In this document: positions 63,822 through 64,000 of the stretch, one piece after another
How positions within the stretch are numbered: the stretch's first letter is position 1
Layout: the number at the start of each line of letters is the position of its first letter
DNA from: an uncultured Chloroflexota bacterium
GTDB taxonomy: Bacteria > Chloroflexota > UBA4733
Reading direction: 5' to 3'
NCBI GenBank assembly: GCA_937967325.1
Contig: CALBSQ010000389.1
Coordinates: 1 to 64,000 of the forward strand
Length of the DNA: 64,000 bases
Position numbers and translations under genes: made by a program
The notes under the pieces: generated by a model
Database searches by the model: none
The model's input: the letters and a program-made list of their open reading frames with translations, nothing else
What the model was told of the DNA's origin: nothing

Positions 63822-64000
63822 GTGGAGCTGATCGAGTTCCTGGACCGGTACAAGGATGCCGTCACGCGGGCGGTGATCGACACCTACCCGCCGCTGTTCG
63901 ACCCGAAGACCGCCGCCATGGCCGACCTGGGACGGCTGCGCCGCCGCCCCCTGGGCGGCCAGGCCGAGGCCATCTGCGCGGCCGCCTTCTCCCTGCGCCA
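63822..64000 (+). CDS. Start of a gene running off the window
   Basis: GTG 63822 has GGAAGGAGGAGGG 7 nt upstream. Translation begins VELIEFLDRYKDAVTRAVID, TYPPLFDPKTAAMADLGRL and continues open to the window end. No motif is present in this part. After a DUF6094-type methyltransferase a large helicase often follows, which is a guess here. Confidence 0.6.
   Translation, partial: MELIEFLDRYKDAVTRAVIDTYPPLFDPKTAAMADLGRLRRRPLGGQAEAICAAAFSLR

Noticed and set aside
1..64000. tRNA, rRNA or CRISPR arrays
   Set aside because: No cloverleaf-like or rRNA sequence and no regular spacer array was noticed on reading; this is not equal to a computed scan.

Overview
The window is GC-rich, densely packed bacterial DNA. 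The mix of protein families (TPR-CHAT proteins, Ser/Thr kinases with zinc ribbons, ubiquitin-like conjugation operons, IS21/IS256/ISL3 elements, a large accessory island) suggests a Chloroflexota genome, perhaps Thermomicrobia-like. That placement is an inference from gene content only; there is no rRNA or other marker in the window to fix it.

Left part, 1-18 kb. After transposase and regulator debris (158-2054), a minus-strand operon encodes a complete bacterial ubiquitin-like conjugation system: UBL modifier (5672-5953), E2 (4899-5597), a membrane coiled-coil protein (4337-4885), JAMM deconjugase (3760-4347), E1 (2571-3773) and a membrane-anchored RING-like zinc protein (2099-2545). An IS256-family insertion (6554-7916) separates it from a same-strand phospho-signalling cassette: PP2C phosphatase, FHA kinase, VWA protein and zinc-ribbon kinase (8246-13027). 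An apparently intact IS21 element (13199-16083), a broken Doc/Fic toxin locus and a dual-specificity phosphatase follow.

Middle part, 18-43 kb. Three very large TPR-CHAT proteins (caspase-like protease domain behind 44-residue repeats) lie on the plus strand at 18167, 30009 and 35630, with a fourth truncated remnant at 22505. The third is split by a deletion-frameshift just before its catalytic His. Between them are a MITE-like inverted repeat, a frameshifted metallophosphoesterase, serine-recombinase genes and remnants, and a GH2 glycosidase. A cassette of a 64-residue protein, a lysyl-tRNA synthetase paralogue and an Orn/Lys/Arg-type PLP decarboxylase follows at 39825-43372.

Second ubiquitin-like operon, 45-50 kb, minus strand. 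UBL (49810-50121), E2-like (49397-49810), JAMM (48945-49400), E1 (47473-48945) and an ECF-like sigma factor (46886-47476) are joined end to end by 1-4 nt stop/start overlaps. Then, 25 nt on, come an XRE regulator (46192-46860) and a zinc-rich ImmA/IrrE-type metallopeptidase (45176-46195), themselves overlapping by 3 nt. A DUF192 protein and a prepilin peptidase lie downstream.

Right part, 51-64 kb, plus strand. This looks like the backbone of an integrative element or plasmid: RES toxin with a frameshifted Xre/ParS antitoxin, short UvrD-like helicase, CHC2/TOPRIM primase, SSB, RadC, ParB, XRE, zinc-ribbon protein and an NPPY DNA methyltransferase, many coupled by GTGA/ATGA overlaps. The last gene runs off the window.

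The most notable content is two unrelated, complete ubiquitin-like conjugation operons about 40 kb apart. One has a RING-like protein and neighbours a kinase/phosphatase/FHA/VWA cassette; the other is coupled to a sigma factor and lies against an XRE-ImmA pair.
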